NCBI GenBank assembly: GCA_940337035.1
Contig: CALNHX010007716.1
Span: 1-64,000 of the forward strand
Source of the DNA: Agriotes lineatus
Lineage: Eukaryota; Arthropoda; Insecta; Coleoptera; Elateridae
Length of the DNA stretch: 64,000 nt
Reading direction: 5' to 3'
Below are positions 29,269-41,788 of this stretch, piece after piece. The translations under genes and the position numbers were made by a program. Positions within the stretch are counted from its first letter, which is position 1; each line of letters begins with the position of its first letter. The notes under the pieces are model-generated. The model was given only the letters and a program-made list of their open reading frames with translations, had not been told where the DNA came from and did not search any database.

Positions 29269-30522
29269 CGAACAAATTTTATGTGTTGCTTAATTAATTT
29301 GTTTTTTCAAATAAAGTTGTTCATTTTTGCGTTTAAACATGTACATTTTGGTGTAGTGTACACGTCGAACCGCTAGATGATGTAGCGGTGCGCCAAAATT
29401 TGTAAGAGGGAGTTGCCAGTGTTATAATAATAAGGTATTTGCTATAAATGTAGAAGATAAGTGGCGAGTGAGTTAGCGTTATGTACCATTACCGGTAAAT
29501 TACCGTTTACAACATGTAACAAACTAAAAAGATTTTCAACGACTCAATGGCGTTGGAGGGGAGGGGGGCAGCATCGTAAGCTGAAATGAAAGGAAATTCG
29601 CTCGCAATATTTAAAATTATTTGTCTTGTTATCTTACGGTGCCACCATAGAGATGCCAGTGATGGACTTGGAAGTTGCACAATGGAAACCCTCTTAGACG
29701 ATGGTAAATGTGGCCGATACTCAGCTCTAGCTATGAGTTACTTTGGGATTCTCTGAAAATTCTTATTTGACTTCAAAGTACATACAACTACAGTGTGCAT
29801 TACAAATGAAATTCGTACAGTGAATAAAAACTTTCCATTCATGGAACATGTATAATATTCTATTTAAGAGGGCCATCCTTGCAGCTGTGACCGCAACAAA
29901 GAGTTTTCAAAAAATTAAATTGTTCTGTCCCGCGCTGACTTTAGCGTGACGGTCCTTCTATTTGTGCGTGGAAAATCCAATAGCGGTATTGATCTCAAAC
30001 AAGATCATGGCGATCAATCTGAATATTTGATTTGCTTATTCTTTGAGGGTCTGTCTAGTTCAAAATAATTGCTCTTATATCTCTGACCGTGAAGTGTCAT
30101 GTGATGGAACGATTTCATTCTTTGGGGCATTTTCTGCTTTTTCAGATGTGGTTTGAGGAGGAACAAGAAGAGACACTTTGATGCTTTGTAATGTATTAAT
30201 TTTGTTCTGAAATAGCTCTTTAAAAATTTAAAAATAAAATTCTATCACAGCAAGGCGTATGGTGAAGGTGACTGGTCACCTATGTAAAGTAAAGTAAACA
30301 TGACTAGTCTTCCAAAAATCTCAAAAGTGACTAGTCCTGCAAACTGACACTTTCAAGATAATAGTGAATCTTGACATGACTCGCTTTCTTGACCATTTCA
30401 GGAACACGTTTTTGACATGTGCAGAAAACAAGAATTTTCAGTATCGCGTCTCTTCCTGACTATCAATACCAAGTGATACTATTTGAATCCGTTATGTGCT
30501 TTTGATAGCTTGCTATGGTAAA
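29269..30522. other. Non-coding stretch with fragments of a Tc1/mariner-related repeat
   Basis: 29838-29910 ('acatgtataatattctatttaagagggccatccttgcag...gaccgcaacaaag') matches 39502-39560 in the same orientation, next to the transposase remnant there. The rest is unassigned, with no gene. Confidence 0.5.
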
Positions 30523-32151
30523 TAGTTGGAATCCTTTGACTGAAAGGATTTCTATTACTATTTTAATATAAATGATGAAATAATAAGATATAGTTTCTTA
30601 CTTGTATTTTCTAATTAACTACAGTCTTCTGCTTTTCGATGTAGATCTTTTCGGTAAAGCCGAGTTCCTTGCCGGTACATATCTTCTAAATAAAGTGAAA
30701 TGAAACAAAATTAGTTAAATAAGTAGATCACAAGGACTTGCATGAATAATTTATTTTAAGTGTAGTGAATTTTAGTAAATACTTGTAATCAATAAATTAT
30801 GAAGCAGGCCATTTGTGACTTTCATGAACAAGTAATTGCAATTACCAACAAGCGAGTATGGCTAAGATATGTTTATTTGTTATTTTTTGCCGTATGTATC
30901 TTCTAGCCCTGCTAAAGACATTCAACACTCTTTCTAAAATGTGCAATTTGTATTTTGCAACATACGAGTAGATGCAGTTTTATAGTAATATGATATAATT
31001 AGAAAAACACAGTTTAATGTCTTTCATTGAAGTAGAATGGAAAAAAAGAAAACTATTTCAGTTATCGAATATTCAATTACTTATATAAATATGGTATATT
31101 AGGCTAAATTCTTTAATATATTCACTTATAATACCGTAAGTATTCAAAGTTATGCGGAATATTATTGCGGCGATATCACGAATGTACATTGCACTTCCAT
31201 ACGATAGCATAGTACCAATAAGAAGACCCATATTTAAAAATTTAAACCAATCAGAGAACGATTAAGTGATAGGTGCAGAGTGTACGACTATCACCATGCA
31301 CTTATTAGTTTTGAGTTGAATTAGGTAACTGCAACATCCTTTCTCATGTGGCAAATAATTATTTATTAAAATTAAATACGTAACTATGATAATTTCTTAC
31401 TATTGTAATGCATTGGATTCATAATAGTCACGCAAAATATATTTCGTGCATAGTTCATTTGCTTCGATAACCCTGGTCAAGGAATGCACTTGTGCTTGTT
31501 GCTTTAGAAACTCCGCTGTCGTGCACATTTTCATGGCAACAAGCAGTTGTGCATTCCCTGACGAGGATTATTGGCAAGTCACTATGAACTTAATATATTA
31601 CTGTTGAGAAACGCAATGGATAAGAATGATACCATCTCAAAAATAATCTACGTAATTTTGATTGGTAATGATATTTGATAAACTATTTAATGAATAAAAC
31701 AATTTTTTCGAATAATTTTTCGGTAACTCTACTAACAAGCAACGCAGTTTCGATAGTAACAAAAAACGAAAATTTATTTTCTCTAATGAAAACTGTTTTA
31801 ACTATTCACTTGAATACCATCCAGGAAGATATATCTGCCTTTATCTTGTTTTGAGTCGTCATGAAACATCAAATTCTGGATTTTCATTTGACAATTTAGA
31901 CAGATAACTGGTAAATTGAATAGTCTATATAATATATTCAGTCTTGTATTATATTTTTCTATAAGAAAATGCATACAAAGGAAGTCTACATTTATGTATA
32001 TAAATTACTTGGCCAACTACCAAAATAAATAGCTAAGTATTATTTTTTACAGGCTATAGCATGGTGCACATTTCTCAAATAACTTATACCAAAGCTTTGA
32101 TACGAAGAAAAAAATATGAACAGTAAGATCACGAGTGCCCAACTCTTGTCG
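30523..32151. repeat. Inverted repeat arm A
   Basis: This ~1.6-kb stretch is the diverged reverse complement of 39978-41788. Examples are 'tagttggaatcctttgactgaaag' against 41750-41788 and 'gagtgcccaactcttgtcg' against 39978-39998. It includes a palindromic core around 31470-31570 ('tggtcaaggaatgcacttgtgc' / 'gttgtgcattccctgacgagg') and ends similar to the elements at 43795-44240 and 61812-62335. Most likely two copies of one non-autonomous element in opposite orientation. Confidence 0.82.
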
Positions 32152-32990
32152 GCGAGAATTTTATATTATATTGATTGCTTAGTTATCGAATGAGGACAAA
32201 TTTACGAATTGGTCGAGTTTAATTGCCTTCTACGTGTAGAATCAGCGCGAATACAAAAAATTATAATCTTGATGGACAAGAGTTTTAGACGAATAATCTT
32301 CTGTTAGGGAATTAAGCGAATATATTATAGGGAAACGTCATGTCGTCAAATATTACATTTGTCAGAATGACAAATAACGACGTAGCGGGAATAAAAGTAA
32401 CATGCTTTTATTTTCTGTGTAAGAATTCCTTTATAACTTGCTGGTGCATGTAACCATATTCGTAAAATATGATTGGTCTACAATATATGAGATTAATTAT
32501 TAGTAATTCTCCTTTGCTGTTTTGACGCTTTCTCCTCCTTGACATTATACTGGTGGAAAACGGAGGTCTCAACTCAACGTGCATACAAAATTAAAGCATC
32601 ATTTGGAAGAGCCCTACGATCGTTTAGCTATACCACTGTTATTATTATTTACACTATTATCATTGTTATAAATTGCGAGACGTCGCAGAACTTGTTTAAA
32701 GATCATTCGGCATGTATGATGTAATACGTGAGGTAGTACACTTCAATATGGAAAAGTTTACTGGCGAAAATTCAACTGGAGTCAAGTGACCCTTCTTGGT
32801 ATCCGACTAGAAAAAGTTATCTAACTACAAAAATCCTGCAATATAAATTCTAAAGAGATCTATAAAAGGCTTTACTCAGAACTTCAATCGCAAGTCGACG
32901 TTGCGACACTAAATAATTTTAAAAATCGAACAAAACTAAGGCTAAAAATATCTTCAAGTTTCTAATAATACTGCAACAATAGAAGGAAAC
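32152..32990. other. AT-rich spacer
   Basis: No supported feature. Confidence 0.4.
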
Positions 32991-32994
32991 ACTT

Positions 32995-33140
32995 GGTAAT
33001 GCAAATTACACCAATTTTTAAATAAAAAAATATTACCGGTGATAGGATTCGAACTTCAGCGCCTGCGAACGAGCCCGAGCATGCGATTTCATTGTTCGGC
33101 GTTAGACCACGGGTGAAGCGGTTATACGCTCCCTGAGCAA
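32995..33140 (-). repeat. tRNA-like repeat (possible SINE head)
   Basis: The minus strand reads CACCCGTGGTCTAACGCCGAAC (A-box-like) and AAGTTCGAATCCTATC (B-box-like), followed by a T-rich stretch and 'gcattaccaag'. 56925-57030 has the same arrangement in diverged form ('cttggtaatgtgaaat...aatattgcagtaagatttgaacg...gatttcgttggcctatcgttg'). Two copies suggest a SINE family rather than a tRNA gene. Confidence 0.5.
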
Positions 33141-34560
33141 ACGGAACTCTACAAATTTTTGCGATTCAGCTATATTTAACCTTTTCGCGGTGGGCATGGA
33201 TTTTACTTTGGTGCCGCCCAGTATTAAAAACATCACGCAGCGGAAAAGAAATCTTATATTTACAACAATAAATGAATGCAGATAATTCTTTCATTATTCT
33301 TTTTCATACACTGGTAGTTGAAACAATTTTTTGGCTTCGCTTAATTGTTTCGCCAGTTACCAATTTATTTCAGGCCTAACCTGTATATTTTTATTTGAAT
33401 TACAAATCCTATGCATTTCGAATTCTTAAATTTTCCAAAGCAGCTTATTTTGTACCTGGATCGAGTTCCTTTAGTTCGCGCAATGCACCTTTGACCCGCG
33501 CTATCTGTTATCGCAGGCCGTTGTAATGCCAGCTTTAATTTGGAAGCGAATTTTTCGTCGAGTCATTTATTCTTTTCGCCTCGGGCGGCGCATTTCGCGT
33601 GGCTGAGGTTTCATTGTTTAAGTCAAATTACGTGCGCTCAACCAATTTTTAAGAGCATTGTGTTTCCAAGGGCTGATTATGATCAGGTATGATGACGCTT
33701 TTCTGTTTGTTATTCCCATAGTAATTACATTTTCTTTAGCTCTTAAGTAATAGTTTTATCCCAAGAATTTGACCTGGAAAACAAGGCCGCCGTCCTGTTT
33801 TAATCATCTACACCGGCTAATGCTCTACCTAACTTCTGTCATTGGAAACTTTGTTCTGCTTCGATCACGAGAGCATCCGAGGTGCTTCTACCCCGTGGTG
33901 TAGCAACCCCTGACCATTTGGTATCGCAACCTTGACCAACATTTTTCCCCTGTCAGCAAGTAATGGGCGTTGGAAAATCAAGGTTAGTGCCGCTTTTGTG
34001 GTGGTTATTGCATTGAAGGTAGATAGTTTCCCGGCCTGCAAGTTAATTTTGGACCGGTTATTCCACAATCATTCAACGTAAAATTATATTCGATACCTGG
34101 AATTTGCATTCTAAAGCTATCAATTGTTAAAATTTGCATTTACGATTACCTTTATTGTTAACTTGTAAAGCTCATTTTCATACATGCTTCTGTTTTAATA
34201 TTTAACCTTTTATGCATAAATTTAATTATGATTAATATTAAAGCTACGATTTTGGTGTGTTATTGAAACTTTTGTAAAAGGAGCATTCACGCCTTTTGAA
34301 CTCAATAGCCTGAGCAGGAAGGTTTAATGATATGAGAGTGATAAGCTTATTCCTTGAATAAATTTGAGGTCACAATTCACTTATTAACCTTCAGTTATTT
34401 TCACATTTTTTTATTATCACATTGGTTATGACCGAATTATTTTAACTAGTCATTATTGAATTACAATTGTTGACTCTACAGGACGATTTTATTTGATTAT
34501 TAAATAAACGCTAGACACTTGTAATCTTTATTGTAATTATTTGAAATCTATGGATTTCTG
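33141..34560. other. Unique non-coding sequence with a more GC-balanced block
   Basis: 33430-33720 is less AT-rich than its surroundings and lacks repeat character ('cctttgacccgcgctatctgttatcgcaggccg' onward). It contains no usable frame. It could be a regulatory element, but this is only a guess from composition. Confidence 0.35.
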
Positions 34561-36070
34561 ACGCCCATTTCCTTTTTTGAAGATATTACAGGGTGCACAT
34601 CTGCTGATTTGATTCACGACCATATCGCCAAATTTGAGCTAGCTCGGCCATCGCGGTAAGTCAAGATTTTTTTCAGAGCTACCGTGGTGTACAAACTATA
34701 GGGGGGTTGATCTGCGATTTTTCTTACTACCATAGCTTAATTTTAATTAATTAATCGCAATTCGGCTTTTTTATTGTTTCATAGTATACCTTCATGTGCA
34801 ATAGTTTCTAAATACCTCGATGCTGAAATTTATACCACACATACCTCGTAGGCTTTGTTTAAATAATTTCTGTAACATTTCTTAGAAATTATTTTGAGAA
34901 TAATTTCATAACATCTGAATCTAGAAAGAATACGCTTTCCATTAATTTAGAATCATTGAGAAATATTCAAAACTAAAGGTTTTAAATGCAATTTACGCAT
35001 AAAATTCGCCAATTTCCAGTAATGAAAAAAATAGAAAAATACTTTTTCTGGTTTTTTGCAATCGCAAAAAAGAATAAAGCTCTTCATATTTATATCCAGA
35101 TAATGTACATTTTTAAACTATATCTTTGAGTGCACATCCCATGATCGAATTTATGGCCCCTGATTCCTGATACAATGGGAAGCACTGCTTCGCGCAAATA
35201 TGCATTTCCCGTGTATTTGAACGATTTGCGCCTTTATTATGCGTCTCCAGGCCTGAAAGGTCAACATAACTCACTTATTCTTTGCTCCTTTTTGTCTCGT
35301 ACAACATTTATCGTGTATCTGTTGGATCCCATGTTTGTGAATGATATAGCCTGACCGATGTGTAAATTATTACTTATATCTATTACTCAGTTAAAGCAAA
35401 AATAAACAAAATTTTATTTTATAAGCGCTCACTCTGTATATGTTTCTCTGAAATTTTATCGGTTTCATGCCAGGTAGACATATAATCTGCATGCAAGATA
35501 TCGTTTTCTTCCAACAAATAGTTTTTGTGTTATAACAGGCAGACAGACGGAATTGAGAAAACCTCATTTATTTCATATAGGGACCCTGAAACGTGAAGAT
35601 CTGACGAAATCTCGGAAGGTGATTTTTTTATTACAATATTTTAAATAGTTAAATAAGTTAAAGAAGAATAAGACTTATTGGGCCTAAATAGTTAAAAGTC
35701 GCAAAAGCACATTCATTTGTAAGGAGGCGTTTTGAGGGGACACCATATAAAATATCTAAAAGGGTTAATTGACCCAATGAGGTACCCTTAGTGTCAAGGG
35801 GACTTAAGCTACCTATTTGGAGTATTTCTACCTTTGCATACTCTCGTACTGCGATCGATTAAAGATGCGATTTTTTCGAAACTTACCCCAGCGATCAAGT
35901 TAGATTGGATTTGATTTCAGAATCGGTTTTACGTTCTTTAAAACCCCCCATATATGACTTTTTATAAAAAAAATTAAGAAAACTATGGTCAAAACATAAT
36001 GAAGAAAGCAAAATTTTGTAATTGTTTGATCTAAAAACTACTCTTTAATGTGTGTTGTCTTTACTAAATA
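34561..36070. other. AT-rich repeats, not resolved
   Basis: Contains phrases seen in transposon ends ('ttacagggtgcac', 'cagacagacgg') but no boundary that I can define. No gene. Confidence 0.35.
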
Positions 36071-36510
36071 CACGAAATACATGTACAACGGAAGCTCCTT
36101 GCCTCAAAATATGATGATTTAACTCAACTTAACCTATATACAAAGTTGCTTAGTTTAGCCGCTAGGGGGCTTGAAAAATGATTAGCTTTTTAAAATGTTT
36201 TCAAATAAGTCGAAAAATATTTACTTAATAAATTTTTTGATTTTTTGGCCATGCCTTTGTGCTAGTAAACTGCAGCTTCTTCTGCAATAAACCTTAAATT
36301 CGAAAATTACAGGGCGTTTAAAAACTTTGTCACAATAAATTATCCATCCATATTTTTTAACCACCTGTATAACTACAATTTTTTTTGGATAGTTACTTTA
36401 ATTTAGAAGCTATTTTTTCTCTTACAAAATTTTAGTTTGGTAAACGGTTTAGCCACAAAAAATATTTTCTGAGCCTGAATCAGTAATTGTAACGTAACAC
36501 TAGGCTTGTA
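36071..36510. repeat. Interspersed element, copy inverted at 63520-64000
   Basis: 36143-36400 ('agttgcttagtttagccgctagggggcttg...aattatccatccatattttttaaccacctg') reappears as the reverse complement at 63770-64000, at the window end. 36395-36500 matches the palindrome at 63520-63780. The start resembles 61735-61800. Confidence 0.82.
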
Positions 36511-36514
36511 GGAA

Positions 36515-36660
36515 AAACTTCATTTTTGTAACTCAGATCATTCTTTCCCTGTGGTTTTCACTTGCTATCGATATTGGCTCCGCCATTGGCATTCAGTTGT
36601 AACCTGAAAGCATACATTTTGATCCACATCATGTATTTCTCCGCACTTGCAGAGACAGTT
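36515..36660 (-). repeat. Dispersed satellite monomer, inverted
   Basis: 'cttcatttttgtaactcagatcattctttccctgtggttttcacttgctatcgatattggctccgcc' matches 22480-22545 and is the complement of the 17.6-20.7 kb monomer. Confidence 0.78.
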
Positions 36661-36988
36661 TAAAATTTCTTCAAAGTTTCATTTCGCTTTGTTGGATTTT
36701 TTTCGATCCCCACCAATTTCATTTTCGTTTAGTGTTCTTCAAATCTTGCAGTCTTGAGTTTTCAGGAAGTGATTATTACTCCGAGGTTTCAATACCAGCA
36801 TGCTAAAGGAAGCTTTCTAAATTTCAGTCTTAAACTTTGATTTCATAAAGGACAACTACAATATACCGCAGAGAATGATTAATAATATTTTAGATAGTCA
36901 ATAAACCAGAAAGATATATTACTTTGCACACTCGATGAGCTTAAACAAAAAGAAATATACAAAACACCAGCTAATAATTCGAAAAGAA

Positions 36989-36994
36989 TTTATT
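36989..36994 (-). terminator. Polyadenylation signal of cuticle gene 2
   Basis: AATAAA on the minus strand, at the position equivalent to 25456-25461. Confidence 0.6.
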
Positions 36995-37094
36995 TCCTAA
37001 ATTTTCTCAAAAATATTTACATTAGCTCAGAAACCAGGAGGCAAATAGTGCGCATGCGCCTATTTTTAAGTCATACACTAGCTCCTTGTAGGTC

Positions 37095-37403
37095 CTAATG
37101 GAGGAGAAGTCCGTGGTGGTGGCCTAGGCTGAGACCGTGGACGGGGGCGGCGTGGACTGCAACCGAAGCGTGATGGAGTACGGGGGCAGCGTGCAGAAGA
37201 TGAGCTGAGTGGACAACGGGAGAGGCGTGAACGACGGCGGCGTGGTGGACAACGGAGCTGCTGTGGTGGCTAATGGCGGTAGGCACGGACCCCACGACAG
37301 CGCTGTGGACCACGGGTACGGCGGCATGATGGGCCAGGAGGCCGGGAGCGGGGGCAGCAACGGCAAGGGCCACGAGGGCGGACAACACCACCAGCTTGAA
37401 CAT
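37095..37403 (-). CDS. Small secreted His/Ala/Val-rich cuticle-type protein, copy 2
   Basis: 102 codons, same length as the copy at 25556-25864 and differing at about nine residues (for example Phe15 to Val in the signal peptide, Gly28 to Ala, Ala61 to Ser). The signal peptide MFKLVVLSALVALAVA precedes APAPGLLAHH. The mature chain is the same Val-His/Ala-Pro low-complexity type, ending LSLGHHHGLLLH. The frame is intact, and the substitutions keep small hydrophobic residues small, consistent with both copies being functional. A TATA box and AATAAA are conserved. It probably arose by duplication of a 1.2-kb segment, with about 11.5 kb of mostly repeats now between the copies. Confidence 0.85.
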   Translation of the reverse strand: MFKLVVLSALVALAVAAPAPGLLAHHAAVPVVHSAVVGSVPTAISHHSSSVVHHAAVVHASPVVHSAHLLHAAPVLHHASVAVHAAPVHGLSLGHHHGLLLH

Positions 37404-37468
37404 GTTGAAGTAGGTCTGTGTTGCTGTCGAAGACTTGGGACAACTTTGGGTTGGTTAGGCGCGAGAAG

Positions 37469-37477
37469 CTTTTTATA
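37469..37477 (-). promoter_or_regulatory. TATA box of cuticle gene 2
   Basis: TATAAAAAG on the minus strand, same spacing to the ATG as in copy 1. Confidence 0.75.
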
Positions 37478-37810
37478 GCTGGCGCGATTTCCCCTTTCAA
37501 CTTTGCGTGGCGGCCATACGATAGATTACGATTATTGTTGAATCGCGTAAAGAATTGTCATGTTTGTCGACCTTGCCGTGACAATCAAGTTTTTCCGCTG
37601 CATTTGTGGGGATTTTATTGGTTTATTACTCGAACGAGTATTAGATTCTAGTTGTGACGAAATTTCGGGGTTCTTGCATAAGATCTTTCAGAAACCCGAG
37701 GAAAACCACCTCGAATGCTGATCTTGTATATGAATTTTTAAATTGACTGCCTGCACCCATGATAATGTCTTTTATTTTTTGAAATTGTAGCTTTTATCAT
37801 TTTTTGCACT

Positions 37811-38290
37811 TCCGGGACTAAAGTTGATACTTTAGTCCCCGTAAACAGGGACTAAAGTAGATCATTTAATCCCTAGGGACCAAAGTAACTCATTTAATCC
37901 CTAGGGACTAAAGTAAAAATGATACCGTAACTATGGTAAATTTATGTACACACGAGGTTAGTAGGTTAGGTTTTGTTTGTCATCTGACACACACTGACGT
38001 AAAACTTAACCTGCAAATCTCGAATTTGACATATACTGACAATACACTTCAGTACTGCCAACTGATTCAGGCTATCCAGGACCTGCTGCAATTCAGTTTG
38101 TAATAAATTATAATTGACAGATTCCAAATTTTGGAAATGTTTGATGACAATGTTCCCAAAAGTGCAAAAAATAGCGTATATACCTCGGGACTAAAGTGCC
38201 TAAATCCCTTGAGTGGTTATTGCCCCCGGGCTTCGCCCTCGAGGCAACAAACTCCACTCGCGGGATTAAATGGTGCACTTTAGTCCCTCA
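37811..38290. mobile_element. MITE with 'gggactaaagt' terminal repeats
   Basis: Begins 'ccgggactaaag' and ends 'ctttagtccctca', with several further inverted copies of GGGACTAAAGT near both ends. The interior shares 37950-38070 with 25140-25290. It also has a C+G-rich stem near 38220-38275 ('gagtggttattgcccccggg' / 'gcaacaaactccactcg'). It is absent from the equivalent place of duplication copy 1, so it inserted after the duplication. Confidence 0.82.
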
Positions 38291-38989
38291 TGATATAATA
38301 TACTATTCTTGCACATACTACACATATTTGTAATTGTAGGAAACTTGCTAACACACTTGCTATTTCGAACATCGTTTGCTTATGTAAGAATGCTCCAGTT
38401 AATGCACGTTTTAGGGATATTCCTGTAGAAAACTCTGGCAAATATACTTTTTACTTTCTGAAAACCAAGTAAATGTACTTGTAATTTAACTGAAATTTGT
38501 TTTGTATTTCAAATATCTGGTTTTATTAAAACTTCTCCAAATTTATAACGAATTGTGTTAGCTGTAAACATAGTTAAACAATTAAAAGGGCAATGATTTG
38601 TTAAAACATATATAATAAAATAACATTTATAAGTTATAATTTAAGAATATAGAATGTTATTGTACGAAATTTTGCATGATATAGAATTGCAAAATCAGAA
38701 TTTCATTGGTAGACGGTGGAGTGATGAATGCTAAACAATAGTTTATTTAACAATTTGCTATTTTCCACATTAAACTACGGCATCGTGTTTATTACATAAT
38801 ATAAAGAGTTGTTAGCTTCAGAAGTAGTTAGCATCATCCCCAATTCCTCTTTTCTAAGATCATTCATATTTCTCTGCGTATTCAAGCAGAAATGTGGACG
38901 TTTTATACGCACAATATTCAGTTAAATACTAAAACCGATAGTTTTTTCAGTATAACTAGAAAAAGTAACACCGTTTTAAAGAATTAAAA

Positions 38990-39440
38990 ATGCATATAAC
39001 CACCATATGTTCTTACAGGTTTTTCAAGACGGGCAGGCATACATTCAGTCAAATTTGTAACAATCTATATCTTGAGAAATTCCAAGCAATTGCTTCAGCA
39101 ACAATTCAGGCAACTATTGCTGATCATTTATTGGTTGATGTTCATGTAATCATCTTCCAAGTACATCCCAGATGTGATCAACGGGGTTAAGCTCGTGACT
39201 ATTAGCTGGCCACTGCATTAATTACAAATTTTCTTAATGTGGGTGCTCGGTGACTATCCGAGATGAGTGCGGACGGGCATTATCATGTTGATGAATAAGA
39301 TAAGATCCTCTTCCATCATCAAATGCTACTACATGAAGGTGAAGAATATCGTTTTTATAGCCTTTAACAGACATCAGAACGGCCCTGTTTGTCTCTAAGG
39401 CATACCTTGGTGTTGAATAAACCCTACGGATCTACTCAGT
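38990..39440 (-). pseudogene. Tc1/mariner transposase remnant
   Basis: The minus strand reads LHVVAFDDGRGSYLIHQHDN, then ARPHSSRIVTEHPH, stops, LMQWPANSHELNPVDHIWDV and LGR. These are the second and third catalytic blocks of a Tc1/mariner DDE/D transposase (DNARPH and the SPDLNPIEHLWD block), with 'NPVDHIWD' in place of the usual acidic site. Several in-frame stops and frame changes follow. A weak N-terminal-like piece (SQRDFTTSS) is readable near 39590-39660. The remnant is dead. Confidence 0.82.
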
Positions 39441-39856
39441 GGCAGAATAACTAATTAGAAAATTAAATTAGTATTCGAAAATATAAAGTTTTCATTAAGG
39501 GAACATGTATAATATTATATTTAAGCGGCCTAGCCTTGCAGTTGTGACCGCAACAAAGGGTTTTTAAACATTCCCTAATAAATTTGTAGCTGCTGGTCGT
39601 GAAGTCACGTTGCGAGATAAGAAAATTAGCCAATGTTTTCGAAATAATTTCACCTGGAGAGGCAATATTAATATACCGGTATAGAACACTGAAGGAGTTA
39701 CTGCATTACGAATTGGGATACGACCGAAAACTTCTCAACAGCAGCTTACATATAAATATTTAAAAAAAAATTGGCAATAAATTACGCATGTAATACAACA
39801 GGTTCCACATATTAACAAACCATAACAGACTAAGTGGAAATTACAGAAAGCATTGT

Positions 39857-39973
39857 ACCTAACTTTTTCGAAAAAAAAAATCCCGAATTCGCACTACATG
39901 CAGTACTCCCTTGTCGTGCTGCAAACAAAGTGCTCATTCGGGAAAATTACCTTCCCGAACTTGTTAGGTAAAT
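39857..39973. mobile_element. Small palindromic MITE ('cctaac...gttagg')
   Basis: The ends 'gtacctaactttttcg' and 'cccgaacttgttaggta' are inverted, and the inner 'cccgaattcgcactacatg' matches 'ctcattcgggaaa'. A related copy is at 58464-58550. Confidence 0.7.
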
Positions 39974-39977
39974 AACT

Positions 39978-41788
39978 ATTGCGACAAGAGTTGAGCACTC
40001 GTAATCTTTCTTGGTATCAAAGCTGTGGTATAAGTTCTTTGAGAACTGGGCACCATGCTATAAACCGGTGAAAAATAATACCTATTTATTTTGTTAGGTG
40101 GCCATGTAATTTATATATATAATTTTACACTTACTTTGTATGCATTTTCTTATAGAAAAATATAATACAAGACCAAAATATATTATATAGGGTATTTTAT
40201 TCACCTGTCATCTGTCAAAAATTGTCCATTGAAAATCCAAAATTTTATGTTTCTTGATGACTCAAAAAAAAGATATCTTCTTGGATTGTATTCAGGTAAA
40301 CAGTTAAAACAGTTTTCACTAGAGAAAATAAATGTTCGTTTTTTGTTACTATCGAAACTGCATTGCTTGTTAGTAGGACTACCGAAAAATTATTCGAAAA
40401 AATATTTTATTCATTAAATAGTTCCTCGAATATCATTCGCTGGTAAACTTACGTAGGATATTTTTGCAATGGTATCACTTTTGTCCATTGCGTTTCTCAA
40501 TAGTAATATATTAAGTGCATAGTGACTTGCCAATAATCCTGGTCAAGGAATGCACAACTGTTGTGCACGACAGCGAAGCTTCTAAAGCAACAAGCACAAG
40601 TGCATTCCTTGACCAGGGTTATCGAAGCAAATGAACTATGCAGGAAATATATTTTGCGCGACTATTATGAATCCAATGCATTACAACAGTAAGAAATTAT
40701 CATAGTTACGTATTTAATTTTCATAAATAATTATTTGCAACATGAGAAAGAATGTTTCAGTTAGCTAATTCAATTCAAAACTAATAAGTGCATGGTGGTA
40801 GTCGTACACTCTGCACCTATCACTGAATCGTTTTGGGATTGGTTTAAAAATTTGAAATACGAGTCTCTTGATTGGTAGTATGGAAGTGCAATGTACATTC
40901 AGGATACCGCCGCAAAATTATTCCGCATAACTTTGACTACTTAAAAGTGAATATATTAAACAATTTTAGCCTAATGTACAATATTTGACTGAATATTCGA
41001 TAACTGAAATAGTTTTCTCTCTTTCCATTCAACTTCAATGAAAGACATTAAACTGTATTTTTCTAACTAGCACATGTTCACTTGTGCTCATAAAAATGGA
41101 ATTGGACTGATTTTTGTAATATTTTAGTTTTGTAATACCGGTTGGCTTAAAACATCGATAAAGTAAAATTATTTGTTGTATTAAATTACATGGAAATAGT
41201 TAAATAAAAATATCGTATAAAAAATTAATTTATCAATGCGAATAACACAACTTTCCAAATCAGTCCAAGTGTATTCCATTTTTATGAGCACAAGTGTACA
41301 AGATAACTTTTTAAAATCAGTTTCTGTATATTAATATAAAACTGCAACTGCTCGCATCATGCTAATTACAAATTGCATATTTTAGAAATGATGTTGAATG
41401 ACTTTAGCAGACGGCGAAAATAACAAATAAAAATATCTTATACATACTCGTTTGTTGGTAATTGCAATTACCTGTTCATTAAAGTCACAAATAGCCTGCT
41501 TCATAATTTATTGATTACAAAATAAACACTAAAATTTAGTACACTTAAAATTAATTATTCTTGCAAGTCCTTGCGATCTACATCTTTAATTAATTTTGTT
41601 TCATTTTACTTTATTTCGAAGATATGTACCGGCGAGGAACTCGGCTGTAATACAAGAGCTACATCGAAAAGCAGACGACTGAAGTTAATTACAAAATACA
41701 AGTAAGAAACTATATCTTATTATTTCATAACCTATATTCAGATAGTAATAGAAATTCTTTCTGTCAAAGGATTCCAACTATTTACTAT
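39978..41788. repeat. Inverted repeat arm B
   Basis: Reverse complement of 30523-32151, diverged, and longer because of the insertion at 41070-41300. The palindromic core is at 40540-40625 ('tcctggtcaaggaatgcacaac' / 'gtgcattccttgaccaggg'). Confidence 0.82.
41070..41300. mobile_element. MITE inserted in arm B
   Basis: The ends 'acttgtgctcataaaaatggaat' and 'attccatttttatgagcacaagt' are perfect inverted repeats. Arm A has no equivalent sequence at 30980-31020, so the insertion came after the two arms separated. Confidence 0.85.

Larger units (their letters stand above)
36950..38570. repeat. Segmental duplication, copy 2
   Basis: Partner of 25430-26620. Homology is interrupted by the element at 37811-38290 and resumes at 'atttgtaattgtaggaaacttgctaacacac'. 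Confidence 0.83.

Noticed and set aside
30523..41788. One 11-kb transposon bounded by the two inverted arms
   Set aside because: The interior is a host gene and unrelated insertions, and related sequences occur singly elsewhere. Two independent copies in opposite orientation are simpler.
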